Shown: piece by piece, positions 1-11,040 of the stretch | Layout of the letters: every line of letters begins with the position of its first letter | Numbering within the stretch: the stretch's first letter is position 1 | Source: Melanocharis versteri | Lineage: Eukaryota; Chordata; Aves; Passeriformes; Melanocharitidae | DNA length: 64,000 nt | Direction of reading: 5' to 3' | NCBI GenBank assembly: GCA_013397845.1 | Contig: VZTG01000076.1 | Coordinates: 510,161-574,160, forward strand | Translations under genes and position numbers: made by a program | The notes under the pieces: model-generated | What the model was told of the DNA's origin: nothing | The model's database searches: none | The model's input: the letters and a program-made list of their open reading frames with translations, nothing else

Positions 1-3000
1 AATATTCTGCTCTGAATAACCATTTTTGTTTTCTTTTAACATCTGCCTCCAAATATTCAAGAATTCAAATATCACACAAAAATTTTATTAATACAGCAGG
101 GAATTTACTGTATTACAAACTAAGCACACATTTATTCTGATTAAAAGATAAAAGACTTCCCTGTTGACTTAGTGTTACCTACAGAAGTTGCAATATGACA
201 GGATGCTATACTGAAATGACATTAATTATCTCACAAATAAGCTGTATGCTGATGATATATAATATATAAATGCTTAAAAACAATTGATGGAAGTTATAAG
301 CATGTCGGAGACAGGTGGAGATACTGTTATCCTGAGTGGCAGTAAGTACCCATCAATCAAAGGTGCTATGGAGAGTTACAAGTTATTCCCATCAGTAACC
401 TGCTGAACTGAAGTGTATATCTGTAATAAATATAATAAATATATACGTATAACTACTGAGTTAATGTAAATGGTTTATAAGTTTTACATAAGATAATACA
501 AGACAGCAAACTGTTTATAAAGGGGCATGAAAAAAATTAGACTTAAAATTACAGGAAGACGTCTGAATATCTGAGGATTAGAGTCCTGAAATGGTCGTAC
601 AGGGCAGGAAACCTAAATTGTTTTAATATGAGTCTCATAAGATTATGAAAGACACTATATAAAAAAACAGGAGAAACTCTCCTAGGAAACAAAAAACGGG
701 TACTGGAAGTCTTGTGTATGTAATTTGTGTCATCAAATTAAAAGGAGACTGGACCATAATATCCTTCATTATAATGTTTATTGTCTGAATCTCATAGAGA
801 GAGACAACCATAGCTCCTTATGGAATTTAAGAAAACATTTTTCTGTCTTGGAAAAATTAGAGAGAGAGAAGACCAGGAGAAGGGGGATGTTCACTTGGAA
901 GCTGGAGATCAGCCATTAAAGACAAACCCTTGTTCCTCTGCCTTCTTCAGCTCTCAGACATGTGGTTGGTGTGTTCAGCTTACTTGTTCATGGCCAAGTT
1001 ACATGGAAAATTTGGGATCAATAACCGCTTTTTTCCCCCACAGGTCAGATTACTGGGACAACCCAGCTTGTTTTATGCTGGTTGCTCCCTGCCCAACCTC
1101 CCCATTTGTACACCTACTAATATCACCCAGGGGTATTACTTACAAAATGTGCTGTTACTATACAGAAGAGGATTTGGCAACTCCCTAATTCTCTGCAGCA
1201 CATTTCTGGACAGAAAGGAATCCCTTCATGCAGCCTGAGCATTACAGATAAAGGCTAGAGAAGAAAATTATGCCAACAATGTATGAGTCCATTGAATCAA
1301 GCAATGACACTGTGATAGTAACATATTACCAGTGGAGCTCCCTTTAGTTTTATCATCATGTGAATCTGACATAAATTATTCTGGCACCATATTAATCAGT
1401 AGGAAAAAGCAGGCTTAATCTCACACTGGAAAAATCTTTAAATTATAGTTTGGACTATACCCAACATGAGGTTCTTATTAGACAGTTTTCTGTAGTCTGT
1501 ACAGAATAAGTAGAAGCATACACTCTGCTAAATTGTGTCCAACCACAAATGCTATAAACTCAAATCAGTTTTGAATAACAAAGATACTCCTAGGCCAGTG
1601 AACTTTTGCCCCAGTTAAATAATTCAGAAGATTTGCCTTTTACCACTATAGGAACTAGAGACACTTTGTTCCTCATATTAATCTAACTTCACCTACTAAA
1701 CCAAAGCTGATAGTGCCAAAAGTCTTTGAGTTTATGAAGACATCTTAGCCACTCCTAGGAATGCTTCCTCAGCTGTTCAAACAAAGGTGAGGAGGGCAAT
1801 GTGTGGTGGTACTGCACACCTCATCCAAAGCTCCACTTGCTCATCCTCCTCTTCTCTGGAAAGATCATTCCTCTGCTTTCAGATCCACTTATGAGAGCAC
1901 CAAACGGTGACTGGAAATTAGTGCTGTGCTGAGTGGGAGTCAGGTGTGCCAAGCTGTTACACAGAGCCCACCAAAACCAGCCTGCATTTTCTCTAAGGCA
2001 GAGTGGGAAAAAGGTATCTATGCAGAGCACATGCACCAGGCACTTTCATGAAAAACCCACTGGCATTAACATGACTCTATTGGTTTTCACATGGTGATAA
2101 TTACATTGAACTAGGTTTTCACTGGTTGTAAACATGAGGCCTTCTTGCCCTCTCTGTTTTCTACCTACATGATACTGACTATTTCTACATCTAAGTAGCA
2201 AATCTGTTTGCTTGTGAGGAGCATAAAAACATCAAAGGCAAAAACTATTGGAGGAGATATATATATGTTAATGAATTTTTAAGTGTCTTTTACTGAATTT
2301 TCAAAGAGAAGGCAAAATAAACATTGCCAGAGCTGGTGCCTTTCTGATCTTACCTTACTGAAAACAGAATTTTCTAATGTTATCACAGTAGCATGAGTAG
2401 TTCTGAATCCATGTTTCTCCATACTCACTACTTCACCCCTCTTCTAGGGAAATTCTGCAATACATGCTAGGTGCTAAATCTTTGGTTATGAAAACAGGCT
2501 TGGTGACATTGCTTGTTTATGCCTCTAACAGCACTTGGAGTAATGCAGTAGTGAAGCATCACATGGCTAGCAAGAGGAATGGACTAAAAATAGGGACAAG
2601 CAAAGCAGAAGCACTTCTGCCAGTGTTTGCTGACTTCATATTGTCACGGACTGTCACCTTCTTGATACTGGAAAAAAATAGGCTGTCAAAATGTTTAAAG
2701 GTTAAATCTTAACAGGAAAGGTAAGCAGCAAAACTAGTGATTTCCTCACAGCTGCACCTCATACCTGAAGCTCTCTCTCACATCTTCTACTAACAAAGTA
2801 TCCTTTGCTGTACCCTTGCCATGCCTATAGCAGGAAATCAACCATCCAGAGAAATTTTCCAGCTTTCAAAGCAGGTGGCATGGCTTGGATGATTTCAGCA
2901 GTGCAAGCCTGACCATGCAAGGTGGCCAGATCCAAGCTGCCCATCGGCAGTGGTCTCTGACTTGCACCTCCCTGCCCCAGCAGGGCACAGGGATTGTCTG

Positions 3001-4410
3001 GGAAATGGTTCCTTATCATGGCCCTCAGCTATTCCAGGGGTCATTCCTGCAGTCACAGAGCAAAGACAATCTCATGCCAGTACCCAGAATCACAGCCTGT
3101 CACGTTTTTAGGATAGGTATAGCATCTGTACTTCCCAAGTGCAGTAACCCCAGTTTTCCTGCTCTCCCCCAAGCTTGCTGTGTGTCCTTGACTGCTAATG
3201 GGGTGTGCTCATGAAGACCTACTCACTACCACTAGGTGAGCCTAAGTTTAGAGCCTGTGTCTCTCTCATGAAGACCATAATAGAAGACTTTTGGTGTGAG
3301 ACTGGGAGGTGTATTTGTGAGACCTGGATGGAACTGATTACTCCATACACACTTCTACAACTAACATTTCCTTGCATGTCCAGCCATTTATGCCGCATTA
3401 AGAGTCAAAGCTTCATAGCAATTAAAAACATTAGTGCTTTGATGGAGTGGTGTTTGCCTGAATGCGTGTTATCTGCTTTTTCTATTAGTTGAGAGATACT
3501 TGATATGCAAATTGACTGTTTTCCTTTTTTCATTTTTGTGTCCCCATAACGTCCTCAGGGGTTTAGGAAAATTCCTTTTGACACATTTCTGCATCTGTCA
3601 GTGTCTTCACGCTTTTAAAAAAATCAGGCTCTATTCAGCTTAGGATTTTAAAACCTGTTTTAAGAAGTGACATTAGCACTTGAATCTCTCTGCATTTTTG
3701 TGAAATTGAGTGTCCAATTTTCAGGAGACTTTGTATTGATTCAGAGAGGTAGCTAGCAGGGCTTATGAGAGCATCAAAGAACTTAGACTTCAGTGTGAAT
3801 TAGGCACCTAGAGTACTTTATCAAATTTTGACTACAATAAGGATATTATCTGAACCTGTTGGAGCCCTTAGGCTCCAAAGTGCTTACATCACTTTGAAAA
3901 TGGAACTAAGGCTGCAATGATGCTTAGATAATTTTGGAAATGCTGCCCTTTATCCTCTCACACACTGTTATTTTCTCTAAGAGAGATTTGTAGTAAGAGA
4001 AGAAAAACCCCCACTTTTCATTTCAGATCTCTTTACTGTTGTTTTTTCACTTGGATTTAAAAGCAAAATTTCTCCTGAAACCTGTGAAGCATCTACTTTG
4101 AAATCAACACCAGAAAAAGCTCACGGAACATAAGTGAGTTGTGTGGATTTCTAGAAGATGTGTTGAAAACATCTCTATGGAAAAGATATCAGTGTCTATT
4201 CACAGTAATTGCAACAAAACATTGGTTCATTACTAAATTTTGCCAATAATTTGCACATAATTCTCTGTGATTTCTGCATGCTAGAGCAGAGCTCTCCAGA
4301 GTTTAATCCTTTTCATTAATAATGCTAAGGTGTTTCTCACATGTGGTGGATAATCTATACTAACATAAAGGTGTATTCATGGACACGGGAGAGTTTTGTA
4401 GCAACTCAGT
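1..4410. other. AT-rich non-coding stretch
   Basis: I see no gene, RNA or recognisable transposon here. Open frames reach about 109 codons (for example 2885-3214 on the plus strand), but they overlap other frames, have no convincing splice sites or family resemblance, and look like chance. Short AT-alternating runs occur near 255-275 and 2260-2275. The stretch is probably intron or intergenic sequence. Confidence 0.6.
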
Positions 4411-4417
4411 GACCTAC

Positions 4418-4463
4418 CTTCATTGCATACAAGAAGAATGATTACTATAAGAATGAAGCTCAT
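4418..4463 (-). other. Candidate micro-exon with a hydrophobic peptide (speculative)
   Basis: On the minus strand a pyrimidine-rich acceptor (TTTTTCCTCTTTTAG, ending at 4464) is followed directly by an ATG at 4463-4461. The frame stays open for 46 nt to a good donor, GAAG|GTAGGT (GT at 4417-4416). The translation is MSFILIVIILLVCNE plus one spare base, a hydrophobic run like a signal peptide or membrane segment. Its incoming phase (0) matches the outgoing phase of the exon at 63894-64000, but that is a one-in-three coincidence. About 380 bp upstream on the same strand is a CpG-rich cluster. Splice-flanked open stretches this short arise often by chance in 64 kb, so this is a candidate only. 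Confidence 0.15.
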
Positions 4464-4503
4464 CTAAAAGAGGAAAAATATGTGAGTCAAAGATGGTAGA
4501 GAA

Positions 4504-4519
4504 ACATATGTACATATGT
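4504..4519. repeat. 16-bp perfect AT-rich palindrome
   Basis: ACATATGTACATATGT equals its own reverse complement and is also a tandem of ACATATGT. It is low-complexity and may be chance. Confidence 0.5.
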
Positions 4520-4739
4520 AACTAGAGAATTGGGTTTCCTGTAAGACAGTCTGTGACAATTTTTATGTATAGACCTTTCATCGTCTTCAACAGATGTTAC
4601 ACACAAGGGGAAGCACAGAAGTCATGTAAAGCACTGGAGGGCAAAGGGTATGTGGGGCAGAAGATGCTGTTGGCGGGGTCTGGGATGACTTACACCATGG
4701 ACACAAGGTGAAAGGAAAATAGGAAAAACCTAAAACCAG

Positions 4740-5290
4740 GCAGACAGAACTGCACCTCGGCTTGTGCTGGGATCTGCATCTGTTAGAAGTGGATTGCTGC
4801 ACTGTAGCCACCTTGTTTCTTAGCAGTGCTAGGGGAGACAGGAGCCGCAGTGCTGGGAGCGTGCCCTGCTTCCCGTCACGCTGCACACCTGCTCGGTGCC
4901 ATCACTGCGCTCCCACCACCGCTCTGCTGCGCGTTCCCATCGCTGTGTCACATCAGCCCCCCAGCACACGCACAGCCATGCACAGCCTGGACAGCCGCTG
5001 TCTGTCCCGCAGGCTCCAACAGCGCTGCGAATGGCATGCACATTTCGCTTGCACTGGCAGAGCCATGGACAGGCAGCAGTTGAGAATAACAGACAGTGCC
5101 AGCCTGAGAGTGACATTTTATTTAAATCACAAGAAAATGCACAGGGGTTGCTGCGAGCTTCTTTGGCAAGGAGATTTGAGTTGCCAACTATGACTATGTG
5201 CAAATTTTCTCTTATCCCGGCACAACTGTTGATTGGCAGAGGCTCAGACTTAAAACCGCGCAGGGGAGGCACAGCTGTTCCCAAATGTTA
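4740..5290. promoter_or_regulatory. CpG-rich, GC-rich cluster (possible small CpG island)
   Basis: Within AT-rich surroundings, about 4840-5070 is clearly GC-rich and holds roughly sixteen CpG dinucleotides by eye, for example CCGTCACGC, TGCGCG and GCGCTGCG. A TTTATTTAAAT motif lies just beyond it near 5117. Overlapping open frames on both strands (up to 151 codons) follow from high GC lowering the stop frequency; I see no protein family in them. It could be a small promoter or enhancer, an unrecognised exon, or a GC-rich repeat remnant. Only the composition is directly seen. Confidence 0.3.
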
Positions 5291-5363
5291 AAAGCTACTG
5301 CAGCAAAACCTTTGCTGTTGCCCGGCTGGTAGTGATACAAAGTATATTATACATAAATGCAAC

Positions 5364-5392
5364 AACACGGAGTATGGAGAATACTCCGTGTT
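5364..5392. repeat. Perfect 12-bp hairpin with 5-nt loop
   Basis: The left arm AACACGGAGTAT (5364-5375) and right arm ATACTCCGTGTT (5381-5392) are exact reverse complements around the loop GGAGA. The arms contain GC and are not simple AT repeat. No flanking T-tract or gene suggests a terminator. Its function, if any, is unknown. Confidence 0.7.
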
Positions 5393-5440
5393 CTCCACTG
5401 TTTTTCACTTATTAATTTATATAACCTCCCAGGCTGGATG

Positions 5441-5461
5441 CCCATGGGTGCTCACCATGGG
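5441..5461. repeat. Imperfect short inverted repeat
   Basis: CCCATGGGTG (5441-5450) and CACCATGGG (5453-5461) pair as an inverted repeat with one bulged base. It is short and may be chance. Confidence 0.4.
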
Positions 5462-7239
5462 TACATGAGGAGTTAAAGCTTTTCCCAGACAGCACAGAGA
5501 AAGTTGCAGAGACCATGCATCTTCTGGATGAGTCTGCTGTTTAACATAACAGAGACGTGCAAGTTTTCAATGTACAGTGTTCCTGCAGTTTACTTCTATC
5601 CTCTTTACAGCAAGGATGACAGGACTGTGTTAACACAGCACTCATCTGGTCTTTTCAAAATCTCAGCAGGATGAAAATACCACACACACCCTTGTACACA
5701 AATCTCAGATGATCCCACGGCCAATGCCACTGACAGCAATGCAGCGTGTATGGTTTAAGCTTGTCCATACAACTTCAAGGTGAATTTAGTCATTCCTTCC
5801 ATGCACAGATTTTTAATAAGACCTTAATTTTGCATGATTCATGTTTTTAGATGTCTTCTACATGGGGTTTCTCTTGACTCATTAGCTAGTAACCTTTTAA
5901 AAATGCAGACAGATGCATTCATTTTCACTGGTTCTAATCCATCAACAATGACCAATGCCTAAATTTGGTATATGATTATCTTCTGCTTTCTATGACACTG
6001 AAAAGGCTAATCATATCAGGAGATCCAGTCTGAGAGGAAAAACTGAATTATATTTATATAATCTCCTAGGACCTTATTATGTCTATCAACAGTTTAATTA
6101 CATGATTTTATTTTTACTTTATCATTTCAGAAGATGAAAATATCAGTGGTTAAATAAATTCTTCCCTTGACACTCAACTGCAATCTGCAAGCAACAAATT
6201 TAATGTCATCACGATAACCTTTCACATTGATATATTGATTTTCTAAAATGAACATATCAAATTTACTTAATTCTGTTAACAGTACTGCTTACAGCTCTAT
6301 ACTACATAAAACTATAGAATAGTCTTTGTAATTAAAATATCTACAAGTATTTAATATACGTGTATATTAACACGTGTACATTTCCACATACTATGTCAGC
6401 CACCCTCCTTATATGTACATGCTGGCGAATCAGAAGTTTTGTTCCTGCATGTGCATGTCGTAACATTTAGATTTTAGTATGTGGTGATGTAATGGGATAA
6501 AAGGTCTACCAATTTTTTAATAGAATACCATATATGAACAAATCATTGCCAATAAAATGTGCGTAATAGATCAAGGTGTCTTGGATACTAGAAGAAGGAA
6601 AGGCCTGTACCTTATTTAGATTTCTCACTCACTTCACAGTATTTTGTGTGTTACACATGATTTTTGCAGACTCTGAAGAGGACCATATTTGTTCTTCTAG
6701 TTGATGCACACCAGCCAAATTCATTAAGCCTTCTGAGTTCAAAGGCTAAATACAGACGAATAGCAGACATCAAATAGTACCAAAGAGATGAAAGAACATG
6801 ATGATGACAATACTGAGACATTCCAAAGGTTCAAGCACAGCATCTGTCACTGCTCAGTGGAAGAAGCCTAGGCAATTGTATAATAACAAAATGCATAATG
6901 TCATTTCCTGAGAGTGCTGTCCTGGGCTTAGCCAGACACAGTGTCTTTGCGGTTGACAGACAATGTTTTTAATTCCATGAATAGGTCCGATTACTTTTCC
7001 AATCCATCTAAACTGTGTACACACAACAAAGTTCCCTGGCTCAACTCCACTCTGAGTGAAGAACCACCACCTCTGGTCTGGTTGGCCAGGTAGTCTCTGG
7101 TTTTATTTCATGTCCCCTACTACTTTTAGTGGAAGGTCCTGAGTGTTTTACCCATCTTTGCTATGCCACACCCCCAAGCTCCTGCCTTGTTCAGTTTAAG
7201 GAGTACACATTAGTATACTCCTTAGTATAAAAGTTGTCC
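5462..7239. other. Non-coding stretch, no feature seen
   Basis: The sequence is AT-rich with no long open frame and no recognisable repeat. A 7-bp-arm inverted repeat, TAATATA..TATATTA, lies at about 6350-6367. The last ~200 bases may hold the decayed 3' end of the LINE relic that follows, but I cannot support a boundary there. Confidence 0.55.
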
Positions 7240-8190
7240 ACAAAGTTTTTATCGTACTTCTTGACCATCTCTGATTCCTCTCCAGAACACCCTTTTGGAG
7301 ACTCAGGAAACCAGAACTGTACACAGCATTCACATAACTAACACACATATCCAGCTGCATAAAGTTTTGTGCTTTGTTCTCTTCTTCTTTCTAGAAATTC
7401 CAAGCATTGCATTTGCTGGTTTTGATCAGTGCTGAGCTTTCGGCTCACCTTATCACAGAACAGTCTGTTGTAATTCCTGTATCTCATCCCTTGTGGTATT
7501 TGTTAGCTAATAGCCCATTGCTCAGTGTCCGAAGGGAGGATTCCTTCTTTTTCCCCTGTGCATCACTCCACATCTGAATTTCATTTCAATATGTGGTCAC
7601 TCAGTGTCATATGATCCCTCTGCAGTTCTTGACAACAGTTCTTCTAAATAACCTGACAGTTAACATTTCTTTACTCATCCCTTTACAAATCACTTGTAAG
7701 TCTTCTGATCATATACATTATATGGGATTACACTGGTGATATACATACTTTGTAAAAACTGAAAATACAAATACATTCCTGAACTTCGTTTACTATCCTC
7801 TAGTCAGTTTTCTTCTGTGGGGAATCCCCCTTTTAACCCAGGGTAACTTTGTTTAGGAGGATCCTGTCAAAAGCCTTCGGTATGATTCAAGGAGATCACA
7901 TCAAATGTTTCCCCTTCAAGTGATCATGGAAACCCTCAGAGTGTGCCAGTGGGTTAGAGAGCTTAATTCTCCTTTACAAAGTCCCCCTGACTTTGCCACA
8001 ATATCACATAATCCACTATGCACTTATTTTTTATTATAATTTCATTGTTTTTTATTATAATTATTCCAAATTAGTTTGTACTAATTGCAGATAACAGGTT
8101 TATTCAGCTGTGATATGAAGGATCTTTTCTGCAGTCCTTTGAAAAATAAGTGTCCTGTAAATCCCTTTTCCATCCTCTGGTACTGGAATG
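7240..8190 (-). mobile_element. Ancient CR1/L3-like LINE relic, antisense
   Basis: The plus strand carries a series of blocks, in the right order, that match the antisense of the CR1 ORF2 and 3' region as I remember it: a block around CCAGAACTGTACACAGCATT (about 7311-7330), a block near 7565-7590 with ATCTGAATTTCATTTC, one near 7610-7630 with GATCCCTCTGCAGTTCTTG, GTCAAAAGCCTTCGGTATG (about 7867-7885), a TTTACAAAGTCCCCCTGACTTT block (about 7973-7994), and a block ending CCATCCTCTGGTACTG (about 8171-8186). Between them the sequence is heavily decayed and no frame is intact. This is a 5'-truncated, long-dead element on the minus strand, much older than the CR1 copies at 17880 and 55792. The family is CR1 or a close relative; the subfamily cannot be told by eye. 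Confidence 0.6.
8027..8062. repeat. 15-nt AT-rich direct repeat, period 21
   Basis: TTTTTTATTATAATT occurs at 8027-8041 and again at 8048-8062. It looks like a small local duplication inside the LINE relic. Confidence 0.6.
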
Positions 8191-10218
8191 TTTTTATGCA
8201 AGTGGCCAGAGACCACAATTCGTGATTCAGAATTCAGAATCCTCCTATCATCCAGAACAAGAAAACAGTCTACACCATCACCCAGCTATAGAGCAACTGA
8301 ACTATTATTTTATCAAATGAAAAAAAGCCTACCAGAGAACCATACAATCAAAGTCAAAGCTCCATTTCAGATTTTCCTGCAAGAAAATCTTCAGGTCCTC
8401 ATCTGCAAGACTCACTCCATGTTGAAGCCTCTGCTACAAAGCTCCAGTCTGAAACAACACTGGGAAAAGTAATCAGCAATGGAGATCACATATTTTTCCT
8501 AGGGCTTGATGTGGTTTTCCTGCAAAGATCAACACTAACTAATTTTGTATACATGGCTTCTCACACTAGGTACCAACAGCTTTTTTTTTTTGTTTTTTGA
8601 CTGTCTTCTTTCATCATTCCAGTTCACAGTTTTTGTTTTAACAGAAATTATTTCCTTTTCTTTCTGTCCTATTTCTATAATCTTCATTTCCCTTCTAAGC
8701 CTTTGGCTGTGTTTTTCTCAAAGTTTCCTCTTCTGCTTAGCACATGCTCACTTACTCCCTTACCTAGACAGTTTCATTCTGCTGTAAATGGTGGCCCAGT
8801 ATCAATTTTAAAACAAGAGGACATCTACAAATGGACAATCAACAAATCAAGCAAACGACAGAATATGAATTCTACTCATTAGTATATGTATAATCAGATG
8901 CATAAGTTGAGTTAATGGTAAACCATCTGTTTCAATGCACAGTTATCTGATTTAAATATGTAAATGTTAGCAGAGAGTCAAAGTAGGGGATTTCCAAAAA
9001 CAAACTTCAGCCCAGTGGTGCTAACCTCTCTATCTCTGTTTCTGTCATCACTGGAGACAGACAGGTTGCTTCACAGGGTTGCACAGTGTGACTCATTGAG
9101 ATGAGTTTCTCACTTTGAAGGAATATAGTGAAAGCTGGGGACAAATAAATGGTTTTGAAAGCCAAGAATAATTTGATAATGTGCTTTAAGATTTCTTACA
9201 TACTCATGAAGAATTTCTCCCTCTCTCCACTTTTGATGTCTAAGAAAGTCTCCCAAGTGAAGCTGTCTGCCACTAACTGTTGAATAGAAAGCTGATATTC
9301 TGTTACAAAATCATCACAGAAGCAGAGAAATACTATGAATCATAAACTTCAAGAAGACTGAATTACGAAGAAATCATGAAAGAATTTTTCCTTGAAAATT
9401 GGTGTGAGCAACAGCCTTCTGTTTCCCATTTCATTACTCACTGAAAACCTTTGAAATAGTAGACCTGTCCTAAACAGAGGACAGATGCAAAGGGAAAATG
9501 CTTACCATTATATTTAGTTGCTAGTAAAACATTTCTGGAAAAAATAAGACCAGCTCCATGAAGTACTTATATTAGGATATTTAACATGACATACATAGTA
9601 AAATGTAATACGGTGAAATGGAAAATATGGATAATTATAGCATATTTAATTACAGTTTTCAAAGTAAGCAGCAAATGCAGAAAACAAGTTCCCTTGATTT
9701 TCCTGCCTGTCTATCAAATATAGATAAGATTACACTGTGACAGGATTTCCAGAAAATTGCTTGGTCAGAGTTCATTTCAGATGTATATCTCCTTTCTTTA
9801 AGAGAGGAAGAGAAAGGTAGCTATGCAGACAACTTAAAATCCAACTTAAATTGGATTAACCAGCAGCACCCAGAGGGATAACTAAAAAATAAAATAAGGT
9901 AGTAAACCCAGAGCATCTGTGCTGGAACCCAGTATGTGGACACTGGGAATTGAATGCAGGTTTTTCAATAAAACATTCTTTTGCCAGAAAAAAACCAAAG
10001 CAAAATGAGTTTTTCAAAACATTCAGGATCTGTTAGTTGACTTATTGAGAAAAGTGAGAGGAGGAAGAAATGAGTACCACAGACTTCGTGGCCCACTTGG
10101 CTGTTGCCAGTGAGGGCGTCCTTCCCATCTCTTACATGAGCATGGACATGCATACCCTAGCTTTTTTCCACATCTCCATGAGCCTCAGGACTTGCCATTA
10201 TTAATCTCCTCTGCTGCT

Positions 10219-10264
10219 GGCCATGACAGCACACAAATGTTGGCCATGACACACACACATATGC
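10219..10264. repeat. Short imperfect tandem duplication with CA run
   Basis: TGGCCATGACA occurs twice about 24 bp apart, each followed by CACA-rich sequence, ending in a short (CA)n run. It is a small local duplication with no visible coding role. Confidence 0.45.
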
Positions 10265-11016
10265 CAAACTACCTGATAAAGCACTCCCAACAAACATTGA
10301 GGAAAACATTATCTTTTTGAAAGCGACCACCAAGTGACAATTCCATGAATCAGCTAATCACTGGAAGAGTACATGCCTTTGGCTAAAATGGCTCATCCAT
10401 TCACAAACAGCAAGTAATAGGATTCAGTGGAGGAAGTGTACAAACCCAGTTTGGAGGGAAGATTACTGGATCCTATCCTTTTTTCTCCCACTTTCAGAAT
10501 TAGAAAAGGGATTAGTTATGGGACAGTGTGTTCAGTGCAGATTCCGTGAAGAGTTTTTTAGTCTTGCTGATTCTAATTTGTTGTCAAAAATTATGACAAG
10601 TATTTACAATGCATCTTCTGAGTACTGGTGCTGCTGCCCTAGGACGAGTGTAGATATCCTTTGGAGAAGGAGACAACACTGGCTGAAAGAGACGTACGTA
10701 ACTGCAGTGGGTGCTAGCAAATTACAGATTCCACAGATTTACCAAATTTGACCCAATTTTGAGATATTAAAATAATATTTACAGAGCCATAAAAGAATAT
10801 AACCTTCATGTCATAACCTATAGCAACAGGAGAAAACAATTATTCAAATATTTTTTAAATTTGAATATTTATTTCCACCTGCAGTATCTGTTTTATTAAA
10901 CAGTGCAGAGGGAAGAATGGGGAATTCTAATGGACTATCTTACATCACCTTGATGATCACTGTCCAGTGAAAATTAGTTAAAATTTGAAGCCTATCATTT
11001 GCCTAGTTTTTAATTC

Positions 11017-11040
11017 TCAATAGCCATGCATGGCTATTGA
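11017..11040. repeat. 24-bp perfect palindrome
   Basis: The half-site TCAATAGCCATG (11017-11028) is followed without any spacer by its exact reverse complement (11029-11040). A perfect 24-bp palindrome of mixed base composition is unusual by chance in 64 kb. It could extrude as a cruciform, bind a dimeric protein, or be a recent mutational product such as template switching. No gene adjoins it. Confidence 0.75.

Noticed and set aside
4829..5284. 151-codon minus-strand open frame and its overlapping plus-strand frames
   Set aside because: They all lie in the GC-rich cluster, where stops are rare in every frame on both strands. No domain, signal or splice support favours any of them.
6795..6825. 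C/D-box snoRNA-like motifs (GATGATGA followed by CTGA)
   Set aside because: The boxes are too close together, there is no terminal stem, and no second box pair is present.
9503..9545. Another splice-bounded mini open stretch on the minus strand
   Set aside because: A TTTTTTCCAG acceptor and ATG|GTAAGC donor frame about 29 nt, too short to mean anything. It shows how easily such patterns arise by chance.
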